Positions 46,644 to 55,351 of a stretch of DNA of 64,000 nucleotides are shown here, in pieces; the first letter of the stretch is position 1; each line of letters begins with the position of its first letter. Under the pieces are notes generated by a model, which worked only from the letters and a program-made list of their open reading frames with translations, ran no database searches and was not told where the DNA came from. The translations under genes and the position numbers were made by a program. Source of the stretch: Enterococcaceae bacterium OF42-14pH9A (GTDB lineage Bacteria; Bacillota; Bacilli; Lactobacillales; Enterococcaceae); the NCBI GenBank assembly GCA_027692465.1, contig JAQEYU010000001.1, positions 1,311,338-1,375,337 of the forward strand. The letters are read 5' to 3'.

Positions 46644-47975
46644 ATGACTAAAACTGTTATTATCGGAGCCAACCATGCGGGGATCGCTGCTGCCAATACG
46701 CTGTTAGACAATTTCAAAGATCAGGAAGTGGTACTGATCGATCGCAACACCAACCTCAGCTATCTGGGCTGTGGGACGGCACTGTGGGTAGGCCGCCAAA
46801 TCGACGGTTATGAAGGTCTGTTTTATACGAATAAAGAGGCATTTGCCGCAAAAGGCGCCAAAATTTTGATGGAAACTTCCGTTGATCGGGTAGATTTTGA
46901 CGGCAAAACTGTTTACGGGACTACTAAAGACGGTGCTAAATTTGAAGAATCCTATGATAAATTGATCCTGGCGACCGGCTCTCGGCCTATTTCTCCCAAT
47001 GTACCCGGCCGTGATCTGGATGGCATCCATTTCTTGAAACTTTTCCAAGAAGGCCAGGCAGTAGATCGGGAAATCTCCAAAGACAGTGTCAAGACCGTTG
47101 CAGTGATCGGCGCCGGTTATATCGGTGTGGAGATCGCCGAAGCCGCCAAGCGCCGTGGCAAAAATGTTCTGCTGTTCGATGCGGCGGGCCGCTCCCTGCC
47201 AAGCTACTATGATACCTGGTTTACCGATGACATGGACAAGAACTTGGCAGATCATGGAATCGATCTGCATTTCGGCGAACTGGTGCGTGAATACAAAGGA
47301 ACAGATCGTGTCGCAGCTGTCGTGTCCGATGCTGGCGAATATCCGGTAGATATGGTGATCAATGCGATCGGCTTCGGTCCAAACGCTGAGCTGGGCAAAG
47401 ATCATCTGGAATTGTTCGCTAACGGTGCCTATCTGGTGGATCGTCACCAACAGACCAGTGATCCGGCTGTCTATGCAGTAGGAGACTGTGCAACAATCTA
47501 CTCCAATGCACTGCAAAAAACCACCTATATCGCTTTGGCTTCCAATGCTGTCCGCAGTGGGATTGTAGCCGGCTACAATGTCGGCGGCACTCCGGTTGAG
47601 TCTGAAGGTGTCCAAGGATCAAACGGGATCTCCATCTTCGGTTTGAATCTGGTGTCCACCGGCTTGTCGGTAGAAGCCGCCGAAAAGAACGGCTTGAAAG
47701 TGAAATACACTGATCATGAAGCGTTGCAGCGGCCGGCCTTTATGGAAGACAATGCGAAAGTGAAAATCCGTATCGTCTATGAAGCCGACAGCCGTCGTAT
47801 CGTAGGCGCGCAATTGTCCTCGACTGAAGATATCTCAATGGGCATCCATATGTTCTCTCTGGCCATCGCTAAAGGAGTTACCATCGACGAGCTGAAATTG
47901 CTGGACCTGTTCTTTTTGCCACACTTCAACGAACCCTACAACTACATCACGATGGCGGCGTTGAAAGCTGAATAA
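46644..47975 (+). CDS. nox: Water-forming NADH oxidase
   Basis: 443-residue FAD enzyme that reduces O2 to water with NADH. FAD motif VIIGANHAGIAAANTLL at the start, redox-active Cys in NLSYLGCGTALWVG (about residue 42), NAD site VAVIGAGYIGVEIAEAAKRRGK, second FAD motif VYAVGDCA. The single Cys and length match enterococcal and streptococcal Nox. The ATG at 46644 has AAGGAGATG upstream; the frame from 46557 is too long. A TAGAAT -10-like box lies at about 46606. Works with AdhE in NAD+ recycling. Confidence 0.95.
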   Translation: MTKTVIIGANHAGIAAANTLLDNFKDQEVVLIDRNTNLSYLGCGTALWVGRQIDGYEGLFYTNKEAFAAKGAKILMETSVDRVDFDGKTVYGTTKDGAKFEESYDKLILATGSRPISPNVPGRDLDGIHFLKLFQEGQAVDREISKDSVKTVAVIGAGYIGVEIAEAAKRRGKNVLLFDAAGRSLPSYYDTWFTDDMDKNLADHGIDLHFGELVREYKGTDRVAAVVSDAGEYPVDMVINAIGFGPNAELGKDHLELFANGAYLVDRHQQTSDPAVYAVGDCATIYSNALQKTTYIALASNAVRSGIVAGYNVGGTPVESEGVQGSNGISIFGLNLVSTGLSVEAAEKNGLKVKYTDHEALQRPAFMEDNAKVKIRIVYEADSRRIVGAQLSSTEDISMGIHMFSLAIAKGVTIDELKLLDLFFLPHFNEPYNYITMAALKAE

Positions 47976-48119
47976 GGTATATCTTGAAATTCCGGCGAAT
48001 TCCGCGGAAAGCTGGGAAAAGTACTGTTTATATGAGTAGAAGCGGCTATTTAGGCGACAAAAGTGGTAAAGGAACCGGAAAAACGGCTGATGGATTTTTC
48101 CGAACAGCCGAAAATAAAA

Positions 48120-48157
48120 AACTTCGCAGGTCAACGACGACTGCGAAGTTTTTTTGC
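48120..48157 (+). terminator. Terminator after nox
   Basis: AACTTCGCAG pairs with CTGCGAAGTT, loop of 11, followed by T7. A second hairpin CGGCTG...CAGCCG lies just upstream (48084-48110). Confidence 0.9.
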
Positions 48158-48196
48158 GTACCTTCTTTTGAAAGCAACGCTAAAGGAGGCCAACCG

Positions 48197-48700
48197 ATGA
48201 TTATCACCTTCAATCAAACCGCCCGTTTCAAACCGGCAACCACTGCCCGACGTTTGAAAACTTACTATCAAAGCAGCGATTTTCGGCCGGAAGTTTTTTT
48301 GAGCTATCTGTGCCTGATTAATATTGTAGCCACTCTTTGTCCTACCGTCCGGCGTCTGGACCATGAGCTGTACCGCAAAGAAGTCCGCCAATTGTTTTTT
48401 TGTTGCGGATATCGGCGAGCGGTGATAAGATTTTTGTGGCGATTTCGCAGATTTTTCACTGGAAAAGAGCTCTGCGGATTATTAGCGGCAGGGGGCGAGT
48501 CTGCCGTTTTGGAGCCGACAGCGGTGCGGCGGCTTTGGCAGCGGTGTTGTACGTTCTGTTCAACAGGCTTACGGGGATGCTTTGAAGCGATCGCCTGTGG
48601 GACTACAGGCATCAGCGAAAAAGTGATACCGAACAAAATTCAGCAACTTCGCATAGAATATTCAGAAAATTTAGAGAAAAGTGTTGACATTGCCGCCTGA
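48197..48700 (+). CDS. Hypothetical Arg/Cys-rich protein, 167 aa
   Basis: Not recognised. An excellent ribosome site (AAAGGAGG, 7 bases spacing) precedes ATG 48197. N-terminal half MIITFNQTARFKPATTARRLKTYY... looks like an ordinary basic protein; the second half is rich in Arg and Cys (CCGYRRAVIRFLWRFRRF, CCTFCSTGLRGC). The stop codon falls within the leu promoter. Either a small basic protein, or a gene whose 3' half has been frameshifted and now reads intergenic sequence. No promoter was seen between it and the nox terminator. Confidence 0.4.
   Translation: MIITFNQTARFKPATTARRLKTYYQSSDFRPEVFLSYLCLINIVATLCPTVRRLDHELYRKEVRQLFFCCGYRRAVIRFLWRFRRFFTGKELCGLLAAGGESAVLEPTAVRRLWQRCCTFCSTGLRGCFEAIACGTTGISEKVIPNKIQQLRIEYSENLEKSVDIAA
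48657..48671. promoter_or_regulatory. CodY box of the leu operon
   Basis: AATATTCAGAAAATT matches 14 of 15 positions of the CodY consensus AATTTTCWGAAAATT and lies 12 bases upstream of the -35 box. CodY with bound branched-chain amino acids would repress here. Confidence 0.75.
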
Positions 48701-48712
48701 GTCCGGTATTTT
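48684..48712 (+). promoter_or_regulatory. leu operon promoter
   Basis: Consensus TTGACA (48684-48689), 17-base spacer, TATTTT (48707-48712). The leader to leuA is about 500 bases. A further extended -10 (TGG-TATAAT, 48798-48806) lies inside the attenuator hairpin loop. Confidence 0.8.
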
Positions 48713-48741
48713 TGAACTAACAACTGACATAGGTGATGAAA

Positions 48742-48783
48742 ATGACAACATTCAAACAAACATTCGAATTGTTATTGTTATAG
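48742..48783 (+). CDS. Leucine attenuator leader peptide
   Basis: 13-residue frame MTTFKQTFELLLL ending in four consecutive Leu codons (TTG TTA TTG TTA) just before the stop. AGGTGATG lies 3-10 bases before the ATG. It starts about 25 bases into the transcript from the leu promoter and is followed by a hairpin and a terminator, the arrangement of ribosome-mediated attenuation: stalling on Leu codons would favour read-through into leuABCD. I recall a described leu/phe-leader motif in Lactobacillales; this may be an example. Confidence 0.8.
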   Translation: MTTFKQTFELLLL

Positions 48784-48787
48784 CTTT

Positions 48788-48865
48788 GGACTCTTTCTGG
48801 TATAATTTTAGAAGAGTCCTATTCGCATTGCATAAAGGAGTAAACCTTTGTGGAGTGCTTTTTTT
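48788..48865 (+). terminator. leu attenuator (pause hairpin and terminator)
   Basis: GGACTCTT (48788-48795) pairs with AAGAGTCC (48812-48819), the candidate 1:2 hairpin, five bases after the leader stop. The terminator stem 48825-48838 pairs with 48845-48858 (GCATTGCATAAAGG with CCTTTGTGGAGTGC, loop AGTAAA) and is followed by T7. A ribosome stalled on the Leu codons would cover 48788-48795 and free 48812-48820, which can pair in part with 48836-48841 (TCCT:AGGA). Confidence 0.75.
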
Positions 48866-48971
48866 ATACTTTTTTTCATCGTAAGCAGCAAGTTGTGATT
48901 GTAAATTATCATTGAAAGTGAATCAAAAGTTGTCGCAATGACAGCCTCTTAAAAATTCAAAGACAGGAAAA

Positions 48972-49197
48972 GTGTCCAGCTCCATCAAACGCCATCAGCC
49001 AAACAACGATTTTTCAAAATGTTTTTCTTTGAAAACAGACAATCGACAACAGCATTTTAACTAACCGAGAAAATAGAAATTTTCGCGGCAGGGTGTCCAG
49101 CTCCATCAAACACCATCAGCTACACAACGATTTTTCAAAATGTTTTTCTTTTGAAAACAGACAATCGACAACAGTATTCTAACTAACCGAGAAAATA
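48972..49197 (+). repeat. Tandem 121-bp repeat in the leu leader
   Basis: Two copies, 48972-49075 and 49093-49197, period 121-122, each starting GTGTCCAGCTCCATCAAAC and ending CTAACCGAGAAAATA, about 95% identical. Each contains a stem TTTTCAAA...TTTGAAAA nested in CGATT...AATCG. The second copy ends 3 bases before the leuA ribosome site. No gene overlaps. The role is unknown; it lies past the attenuator, so it is carried only on full-length mRNA. Confidence 0.88.
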
Positions 49198-49215
49198 AAA
49201 GGGGGATACACAATC

Positions 49216-50733
49216 ATGCGCAAGATTCAGTTTTTTGATACGACGCTGCGGGACGGGGAACAAACGCCGGGTGTCAATTTCAATACTAAAGAAAAAGTTC
49301 AGATTGCTCTGCAGTTGGAAAAATGGGGGATCGATACCATCGAAGCCGGCTTTCCTATTTCGTCGGAGGGGGATTTCGAAGCTGTCCAAGCAATTGCCGG
49401 TGCGGCTACCCGCATGACGGTAGCGGGGTTGGCCCGTTGCCAGAAAAAAGACATTGATCGGGCATATGAAGCTTTGAAAGATGCCCAGTTTCCCCAGATT
49501 CACGTTTTCCTGGCTACCAGCGATGTTCACATGGAGTACAAGCTGAAAATGACACCGCCAGAGGTTTTGGCCTCCATCAAAGAGCATGTCGCATACGCTC
49601 GGGAACGTTTTGAAAAAGTTCAGTTCTCGCCGGAAGATGCGACTCGGACCCGCAAAGAGTTCCTGCTGGAGGCGGTCCAGACAGCAATCGATGCCGGTGC
49701 GACGATTATCAATATCCCGGACACTGTCGGCTACACAAATCCCACCGAATACGGCGAGCTGTTCGCTTATCTGATCAGTAATATCAAGACTGAGCAGGAG
49801 ATCATTTTCTCCTCCCATTGTCATGACGATCTGGGGATGGCCACAGCCAATGCTCTGGCGGCGATCGAAAACGGGGCCAATCGAGTGGAAGGAACGGTTA
49901 ACGGAATCGGCGAGCGGGCCGGCAATACCGCATTGGAAGAAGTTGCTGTTGCGTTGCATATTCGTCAAGACTACTATCAGGCGGAATCGGGGATTGTTTT
50001 GGCAGAAACCAAGCGTACCTCGGATATCGTTGCCCGCTTGTCAGGGGTGGCAGTGCCGCGAAACAAAGCGGTCATCGGTGCCAATGCCTTTGCCCATGAA
50101 TCCGGGATCCACCAAGACGGGGTCCTGAAGAATCCGGAAACTTATGAAATCATCACACCGCAGCTGGTAGGGGTCAAAAATAATTCGCTGCCACTGGGAA
50201 AACTTTCCGGTCGCCATGCCTTTGTAACGAAACTGGAAGAGTTGGGGTACCACTTGTCGGAAGCTGAGATCAAGCCGGCATTCCGCCGCTTCAAAGATCT
50301 GGCCGACAAGAAAAAACAGATTATTGATCAGGATCTGATCGCACTGATGGCTGACGAGACGCGGGCCGAATCCGATACCGCCCGTTTGACAGGACTGCAG
50401 GTGCAATACGTATCCGGCGGCCGCCAAGGGGCCATCGTTTCCGTAGAGCAGGAAGGTGAATCCGGAGTGGCTTCTGCGATCGGCTCCGGTTCAATCCAGG
50501 CAATCTACAATTCCATCGACCAGATTTTTGAACAGCAGCCGAAATTGGTCAATTACGAAATCATGGCACTGACAGCCGGCGAAGATTCCCAGGCGGAAGT
50601 CCATGTTTCTGTAGAATGTCCGACTACCCGCAAGCGGATCAACGGAATCGGTGTTGATTTCGATGTGTTGGAAGCCTCGGCCAAAGCTTATGTCCAAGCC
50701 AGCTCGATTTTGAAAAAGGAGACGGGAGAATAA
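49216..50733 (+). CDS. leuA: 2-isopropylmalate synthase
   Basis: 505 residues. Condenses acetyl-CoA with 2-ketoisovalerate, first step of leucine synthesis. N-terminal TIM barrel with [14 protein letters not shown], the metal His pair in [37 protein letters not shown]; the C-terminal third (about 385-505) is the LeuA allosteric domain for leucine feedback ([19 protein letters not shown]). AGGGGG ribosome site. leuB starts one base after its stop. Confidence 0.97.
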   Translation: MRKIQFFDTTLRDGEQTPGVNFNTKEKVQIALQLEKWGIDTIEAGFPISSEGDFEAVQAIAGAATRMTVAGLARCQKKDIDRAYEALKDAQFPQIHVFLATSDVHMEYKLKMTPPEVLASIKEHVAYARERFEKVQFSPEDATRTRKEFLLEAVQTAIDAGATIINIPDTVGYTNPTEYGELFAYLISNIKTEQEIIFSSHCHDDLGMATANALAAIENGANRVEGTVNGIGERAGNTALEEVAVALHIRQDYYQAESGIVLAETKRTSDIVARLSGVAVPRNKAVIGANAFAHESGIHQDGVLKNPETYEIITPQLVGVKNNSLPLGKLSGRHAFVTKLEELGYHLSEAEIKPAFRRFKDLADKKKQIIDQDLIALMADETRAESDTARLTGLQVQYVSGGRQGAIVSVEQEGESGVASAIGSGSIQAIYNSIDQIFEQQPKLVNYEIMALTAGEDSQAEVHVSVECPTTRKRINGIGVDFDVLEASAKAYVQASSILKKETGE

Positions 50734-50734
50734 A

Positions 50735-51787
50735 ATGAAGAAAACTATCACAGTATTGGCCGGTGACGGAATCGGACCGGAGATTATGGCTGCCGGAATC
50801 AATGTTTTAAAGGCGGCTGCCGCAAATGGAGAAATGACATTTGAATTTGTTGAAAAACCATTTGGCGGTGCCGGCATCGAGGCCGCCGGTGTCGGATTGC
50901 CGGAGGACACCTTAGCCGCCTGTCGTAATGCCGATGCGATCCTCTTAGGGGCGATTGGCGGACCGGCAGGTTCTCCATGGGAAAAAGCTGCGCAGACACC
51001 GGAGCAGGGGTTGCTGGCATTGCGTAAGGAACTGAACTTGTTTGCCAATATCCGACCAATTGCCGTACCGGATGCGCTGCTGCCGTTATCGCCGGTCAAA
51101 GAAAGTATCGTGAAGGGCACCGATTTTATCGTCGTGCGGGAACTCACCAGCGGGATCTATTTCGGTGAACCACGGGAATTGACGGAAACTGAAGCCTACG
51201 ATACTTGTCGTTATACGGAAAAAGAAATCGAGCGGATTGCCCGCAAAGCCTTCGACATTGCTATGACCCGCCGCAAGCATGTGACTTCAGTGGATAAGGC
51301 CAATGTTTTGGCTTCCAGCAAGCTGTGGCGCAAAACGGTGGCAAAAGTCGCAGCCGACTATCCGGAGGTGCAACTGGTTAATCAGCTGGTCGACTCCTGT
51401 GCCATGCGGATCGTACAGCAGCCGACAGAATTTGATGTCATCGTGACAGAGAATCTTTTCGGGGACATCCTGAGTGATGAGGCTTCTGTTCTGCCGGGGA
51501 CTCTGGGTGTACTGCCTAGTGCCAGTCATTCAGAAGGGGGCGTTTCCCTGTACGAGCCGATCCACGGGTCGGCACCGGATATTGCCGGCAAAGATATTGC
51601 CAATCCGGCGTCCATGATCCTGTCAATCGTACTGATGCTGCGACAAAGCTTCGGTGCCGAGGAACTGGCAGATCGCATTGAAACCGCGGTCTACGACGTC
51701 ATGAATGAAGGGACGGTGACCGGTGATCTGGGCGGTACCGCTACTACAACCGCCTTTACAGAAGCTGTAATCGCCAAATTGAAATAA
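50735..51787 (+). CDS. leuB: 3-isopropylmalate dehydrogenase
   Basis: 350 residues. Oxidative decarboxylation of 3-isopropylmalate. LAGDGIGPEIM at the start, ILLGAIGGP, RELTSGIYFGEPRE with the catalytic Tyr, NLFGDILSDEASVLPGTLGVLPSAS, EPIHGSAPDIAGKDIANP for NAD binding. AAAAAGGAGACGGGAG in the leuA end is the ribosome site. A 204-base structured gap separates it from leuC. Confidence 0.97.
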   Translation: MKKTITVLAGDGIGPEIMAAGINVLKAAAANGEMTFEFVEKPFGGAGIEAAGVGLPEDTLAACRNADAILLGAIGGPAGSPWEKAAQTPEQGLLALRKELNLFANIRPIAVPDALLPLSPVKESIVKGTDFIVVRELTSGIYFGEPRELTETEAYDTCRYTEKEIERIARKAFDIAMTRRKHVTSVDKANVLASSKLWRKTVAKVAADYPEVQLVNQLVDSCAMRIVQQPTEFDVIVTENLFGDILSDEASVLPGTLGVLPSASHSEGGVSLYEPIHGSAPDIAGKDIANPASMILSIVLMLRQSFGAEELADRIETAVYDVMNEGTVTGDLGGTATTTAFTEAVIAKLK

Positions 51788-51794
51788 GAAAAAC

Positions 51795-51931
51795 GGCTTG
51801 CCGCTCGGGTAGTGAAACAGTGGGCGACTGATCAATCTTCATAAGAACAGCCGGTCGCTTGGTTGATCAGGCTGTCTCTGATCAGGTTGTACTGGGCACG
51901 GCAAGCTGCGGACAGCTCTCGGAAATCCGAG
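51795..51931 (+). other. Structured leuB-leuC intercistronic RNA
   Basis: GCTTGCCG (51795-51802) pairs with CGGCAAGC (51899-51906), closing a region in which CTGATCAA (51828-51835) pairs with TTGATCAG (51863-51870), with a competing CTGATCAG at 51878-51885. A separate CTCGG-AAAT-CCGAG hairpin follows at 51918-51931. There is no T run, so this is more likely an RNA processing, stability or mobile fold-back unit than a terminator. Confidence 0.6.
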
Positions 51932-51940
51932 CGGCACCGA

Positions 51941-51955
51941 ACTTTTCAGAACATC
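51941..51955. promoter_or_regulatory. CodY-like box upstream of leuC
   Basis: ACTTTTCAGAACATC matches 12 of 15 CodY positions, 37 bases before leuC. Could give a second control point for leuCD; no strong promoter was seen next to it. Confidence 0.35.
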
Positions 51956-51991
51956 CAACAGAAAAAAGACAAGAATACGGGGGAAAAATAG

Positions 51992-53374
51992 ATGGGGAAG
52001 ACGCTTTTTGATAAAGTCTGGGACCGCCATGTCATCAAAGGAGATGAAGGGGACGCCCAGCTGTTGTACATTGATCTGATGCTGATCCACGAAGTTACAT
52101 CACCGCAGGCCTTTGAGGGGCTGCGGCAGGCAGGACGCAAAGTTCGTCATCCGGAAAAGATCTTCGGCACGATGGACCACAACGTACCGACAGTGGATAT
52201 CCACCATATCACCGATGTCATTGCCAAAAAACAGATCGATACACTACGGGCCAACTGTGAAGAATTCGGTATCGAATTGTGCGACAACGGCTCAGAAGGT
52301 CAAGGAATCGTTCACATGGTGGGACCGGAAATGGGGCTGAGCCAGCCCGGCAAGACGATCGTTTGTGGGGATTCTCATACGGCGACACACGGGGCGTTCG
52401 GCGCATTGGCCTTCGGTATCGGAACCAGTGAAGTGGAACATGTCTTTGCGACTCAAACCATCTGGCAGCGTAAGCCGAAACGGATGGGAATCGAGATCGC
52501 CGGCCAGCTGCAGCCGGGGGTCTACGCCAAGGATGTGATTTTGGCGCTGATCGCAAAATACGGGACCGATTTCGGTGTCGGTTACGGTGTTGAATTTTAC
52601 GGGGATACCATCACCGCTATGTCGATGGACGAGCGCATGACTATCTGCAATATGGCCATTGAAGGTGGGGCCAAGATGGGGATGATCGCACCGGATGAAA
52701 AAACCTTTGAATATGTCCGCGGCCGTCGTTTTGCGCCGGCGGATATGGAAGCGGCCATCGCGGATTGGCGTACCTTGTACACCGACGAGGAGGCCGAATT
52801 TGATAAAGTGCTGACCCTGAATGCAGCGTCATTGGCACCTTTTGTCACTTGGGGGACGAATCCGGAGATGGGTGTCTCTGTTGCAGAGCCCTTCCCGGAA
52901 ATCCAAGATCACAATGATGAACTGGCTTATGAGTACATGGATCTGAAGCCGGGACAAAAGCCGACAGAGATCCCGGTGGAATATGTCTTCATCGGTTCTT
53001 GTACCAATGGCCGCCTTTCTGATCTGGAAGAAGCTGCCAAGATCATCGCCGGCAAAAAAATCAAAGCAGGTGTGACGGGAATCGTCGTACCCGGTTCGCG
53101 GCCGGTGAAACGGGCAGCCGAAGCGCAAGGCTTGGATGAAATCTTCAAAGCGGCCGGCTTTGAATGGCGGGAACCCGGCTGCTCTATGTGCCTCGGGATG
53201 AATCCGGACCGAGTGCCGGAATACGTCCACTGTGCATCGACCTCTAACCGGAACTTTGTGGGCCGCCAGGGGAAAAATTCCCGTACCCATCTGTGTTCGC
53301 CGGCAATGGCCGCGGCCGCTGCGTTGAACGGCACCTTTGTGGATGTACGTGAAATCGTGAAGGAGGGCATTTAA
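51992..53374 (+). CDS. leuC: 3-isopropylmalate dehydratase, large subunit
   Basis: 460 residues. Aconitase-family subunit carrying a 4Fe-4S cluster; the three Cys ligands lie in FIGSCTNGR (about 336) and [13 protein letters not shown] (about 396-399). [15 protein letters not shown] start, [15 protein letters not shown] segment (here [16 protein letters not shown]), [14 protein letters not shown]. Ribosome site GGGGGAAAAATAG before ATG. leuD begins 3 bases after its stop. Confidence 0.97.
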   Translation: MGKTLFDKVWDRHVIKGDEGDAQLLYIDLMLIHEVTSPQAFEGLRQAGRKVRHPEKIFGTMDHNVPTVDIHHITDVIAKKQIDTLRANCEEFGIELCDNGSEGQGIVHMVGPEMGLSQPGKTIVCGDSHTATHGAFGALAFGIGTSEVEHVFATQTIWQRKPKRMGIEIAGQLQPGVYAKDVILALIAKYGTDFGVGYGVEFYGDTITAMSMDERMTICNMAIEGGAKMGMIAPDEKTFEYVRGRRFAPADMEAAIADWRTLYTDEEAEFDKVLTLNAASLAPFVTWGTNPEMGVSVAEPFPEIQDHNDELAYEYMDLKPGQKPTEIPVEYVFIGSCTNGRLSDLEEAAKIIAGKKIKAGVTGIVVPGSRPVKRAAEAQGLDEIFKAAGFEWREPGCSMCLGMNPDRVPEYVHCASTSNRNFVGRQGKNSRTHLCSPAMAAAAALNGTFVDVREIVKEGI

Positions 53375-53376
53375 GT

Positions 53377-53967
53377 ATGGAGGCATTTACAGTATATACG
53401 GGGACTACGGTTCCGTTCATGAATGACAACGTCGATACCGATCAGATCATTCCCAAGAGCTATTTGAAGCGAGTGGATAAAAAGGGCTTTGGCGAGTTCC
53501 TCTTTGATGACTGGCGTTATCTGGAAGATCGTAGTCCCAACCCGGAATTCGTATTGAACTTTCCTCAATATGCCAAGGCTGCCATTTTGATCTCCGGAGA
53601 CAACTTCGGCTCCGGCTCTTCCCGGGAGCACGCGGCCTGGGCGCTGATGGATTATGGCTTCAAAGCAGTTATTGCCGGTAGCTTCAGTGATATTTTCTAT
53701 ATGAATGCGACCAAAAACGGCCTGCTGCCGATTTCGCTGCCAAAAACCGCCCGTGATCAGCTGGCAGCATTGCCGGCTGACGCTGAGATTACGATCGATC
53801 TGCCGGCACAAGAAGTTCGTTCCGGAGCAAATGTCTGGCCTTTTGACATCGATGCCAACTGGAAAAACAAGTTGGTGAACGGACTGGATGAGATCGGAAT
53901 CACCCTTCAGGAAGAGGAACTGATCACGGCTTACGAAGAAGAGCGGGTACCGGTCTATTGGCGCTGA
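53377..53967 (+). CDS. leuD: 3-isopropylmalate dehydratase, small subunit
   Basis: 196 residues, the swivelling domain partner of Leu[23 protein letters not shown] at the start, the [35 protein letters not shown] substrate loop, and NGLLPI. GAAGGAGG upstream lies inside leuC, so the two subunits are translationally linked. Ends inside the start of the methyltransferase gene (10-base overlap). Confidence 0.97.
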   Translation: MEAFTVYTGTTVPFMNDNVDTDQIIPKSYLKRVDKKGFGEFLFDDWRYLEDRSPNPEFVLNFPQYAKAAILISGDNFGSGSSREHAAWALMDYGFKAVIAGSFSDIFYMNATKNGLLPISLPKTARDQLAALPADAEITIDLPAQEVRSGANVWPFDIDANWKNKLVNGLDEIGITLQEEELITAYEEERVPVYWR

Positions 53968-54650
53968 AAAAACAGCCGGACATCGAGGCCCAATTCAATC
54001 GTATCGCTGAAACGTATGATGCTGACAGAAGAAAGTTTATTCCTTGTTTTGACGCTTTCTATAATGAGACGACAGAATTGCTTGCGGCCGGTCTCACTCC
54101 GCCAAAACAGGTGCTGGATCTCGGTGCCGGTACCGGTCTTTTGACGGCCTATTGGCAGGAAAAGTTTCCGGCGGCTGCTTTTACTTTGGTGGACCTTGCC
54201 GCTGACATGCTGAATGTTGCTCGACAGCGCTTTGCCGCTTGCCGCAATTTTGACTATCTTTGCCGTGATTATCTGGCGTCCTTTCCGGAAGCTTCCTTTG
54301 ATGCGGTTATTTCGGCCTTGTCCATCCATCATTTGACGGATCCGGACAAAGAAGTTCTTTTTGAAAAAGTCTATGACCACTTGCCAAGCGGCGGGATCTT
54401 TGTCAACTATGATCAGTTTTGTGTTCAGTCCCGCAAGGTCAACCGGTGGATCGAGGCGTCATGGCGTTCAGGTCTGTATGACGGCCGGCTGACCGAGGCC
54501 CAACTTAAAGCCTGGGAAGAACGCAGCCGCTTAGATATCGAATGCACCGTCGATCAGGAAAAAGTCATGCTGCGCCGAGCCGGATTTAAAGATGTGGAAT
54601 GTATCTTTACCAACGGCAAGTTTTCTGTGATTGTCGCTGTCAAAGCATGA
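53958..54650 (+). CDS. Class I SAM-dependent methyltransferase
   Basis: 230 residues. SAM motif [16 protein letters not shown] (about 51-65), acidic strand [11 protein letters not shown], motif IV-like [15 protein letters not shown] and motif [16 protein letters not shown] are those of the UbiE/Tam-like small-molecule methyltransferases. The likely start is the TTG at 53958, which overlaps the end of leuD by 10 bases with only a weak ribosome site, suggesting re-initiation by ribosomes finishing leuD. Substrate unknown; being last in the leu unit does not by itself show a role in leucine metabolism. Confidence 0.8.
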   Translation: MALKKQPDIEAQFNRIAETYDADRRKFIPCFDAFYNETTELLAAGLTPPKQVLDLGAGTGLLTAYWQEKFPAAAFTLVDLAADMLNVARQRFAACRNFDYLCRDYLASFPEASFDAVISALSIHHLTDPDKEVLFEKVYDHLPSGGIFVNYDQFCVQSRKVNRWIEASWRSGLYDGRLTEAQLKAWEERSRLDIECTVDQEKVMLRRAGFKDVECIFTNGKFSVIVAVKA

Positions 54651-54683
54651 ACAAGCAGGCCCACTGTGGTCTGCTTGTTATTT
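54650..54683 (+). terminator. Probable end of the leu transcript
   Basis: AACAAGCAG-CC pairs with GG-CTGCTTGTT, followed by TATTT; the T run is weak. Confidence 0.6.
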
Positions 54684-54703
54684 GCCGCTGATCTGGAGGG
54701 CTG

Positions 54704-54712
54704 TGGTAAAAT
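54704..54712 (+). promoter_or_regulatory. Extended -10 promoter of the acetyltransferase
   Basis: TGG-TAAAAT at 54704-54712, 28 bases before the ATG. Confidence 0.4.
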
Positions 54713-54740
54713 CAAAGAAAAGATTGGAGGCGCAAAGCCG

Positions 54741-55259
54741 ATGGAAATCCGTTTATTAACTGAGGCAGACGAGACTGCGGTGAAGCTGCCCAATGAAGCA
54801 TTTGAGCTGTTCGGGCGACTGGTGGTGAGCCGGACAGAGGAGACTTGGAGTTGTCGGGAAGAACTGTTCAGCGATACAACGCAACAAACCTTTCCCGAGG
54901 AGGATTATCAGATCAGTGAGCTACTGAAGACCGGTTATGTCGTGGGCGCTTTTGCTCAAGAAGCTTGTGTCGGCTTGGCGGTCTTTACAGATGATTGGAT
55001 GAAATATGCATATCTGTCGGATCTGAAAGTCGTCGGCAGTCATCGAGGGCAAGGTATCGCCGCCAGCTTGATCCGCTTTGGGCTGCAGGAGGCAAAAAAC
55101 AGAGGGTACAACGGGATCTGGACGATCGGTCAGGACAACAATCTGGGGGCCTGCCGTTTTTATCTGAGGCAAGGCTTTGTCATCGGCGGATTGAATACGC
55201 AAGCGTACGGACACACTTCTCAGGAAGGCAAGGCAGATGTCTATTTTTATCTGGAATGA
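54741..55259 (+). CDS. GNAT acetyltransferase (streptothricin acetyltransferase-like)
   Basis: 172 residues. The acetyl-CoA motif A is LKVVGSHRGQGIAASLIRFGLQEAKNRGYNGIWTIGQDNNLGACRFYLRQGFVIGG. The QDNNLGACRFYLRQGF and the closing G-NT-Y-F-Y pattern recall SatA/Sat4 streptothricin acetyltransferases, but many housekeeping GNATs share this, so resistance is only a possibility. ATG 54741 has GGAGG about 10 bases upstream; the upstream ATG at 54666 is in the previous terminator. Confidence 0.8.
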   Translation: MEIRLLTEADETAVKLPNEAFELFGRLVVSRTEETWSCREELFSDTTQQTFPEEDYQISELLKTGYVVGAFAQEACVGLAVFTDDWMKYAYLSDLKVVGSHRGQGIAASLIRFGLQEAKNRGYNGIWTIGQDNNLGACRFYLRQGFVIGGLNTQAYGHTSQEGKADVYFYLE

Positions 55260-55269
55260 AGGACAAATG

Positions 55270-55328
55270 AAGACCGCAGCACTGACGATGCAGGCTTAAA
55301 ACTGCATCGTCAGTGCTGCGGTCTTTTA
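55270..55328. terminator. Bidirectional terminator
   Basis: AAGACCGCAGCACTGACGAT plus GCAG pairs with the matching right arm ending GCTGCGGTCTT, a perfect stem of about 24 bp with loop GCTTAAAA, between convergent genes. Confidence 0.95.
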
Positions 55329-55351
55329 TTGAAAAGTGAATGACTCGAAGA

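Noticed and set aside
47984..48196. N-terminal extension of the 167-aa hypothetical protein
   Set aside because: It would cross the nox terminator; the strong ribosome site supports ATG 48197.
48801..48870. Independent small RNA or toxin peptide from TATAAT 48801 and the T-rich frame after AAAGGAG 48834
   Set aside because: All three frames are open over the T runs, and the elements are better explained as loop and stem of the leu attenuator.
48719..49215. T-box riboswitch before leuA
   Set aside because: No AGGGTGGNACCGCG-like antiterminator sequence or specifier stem was found.
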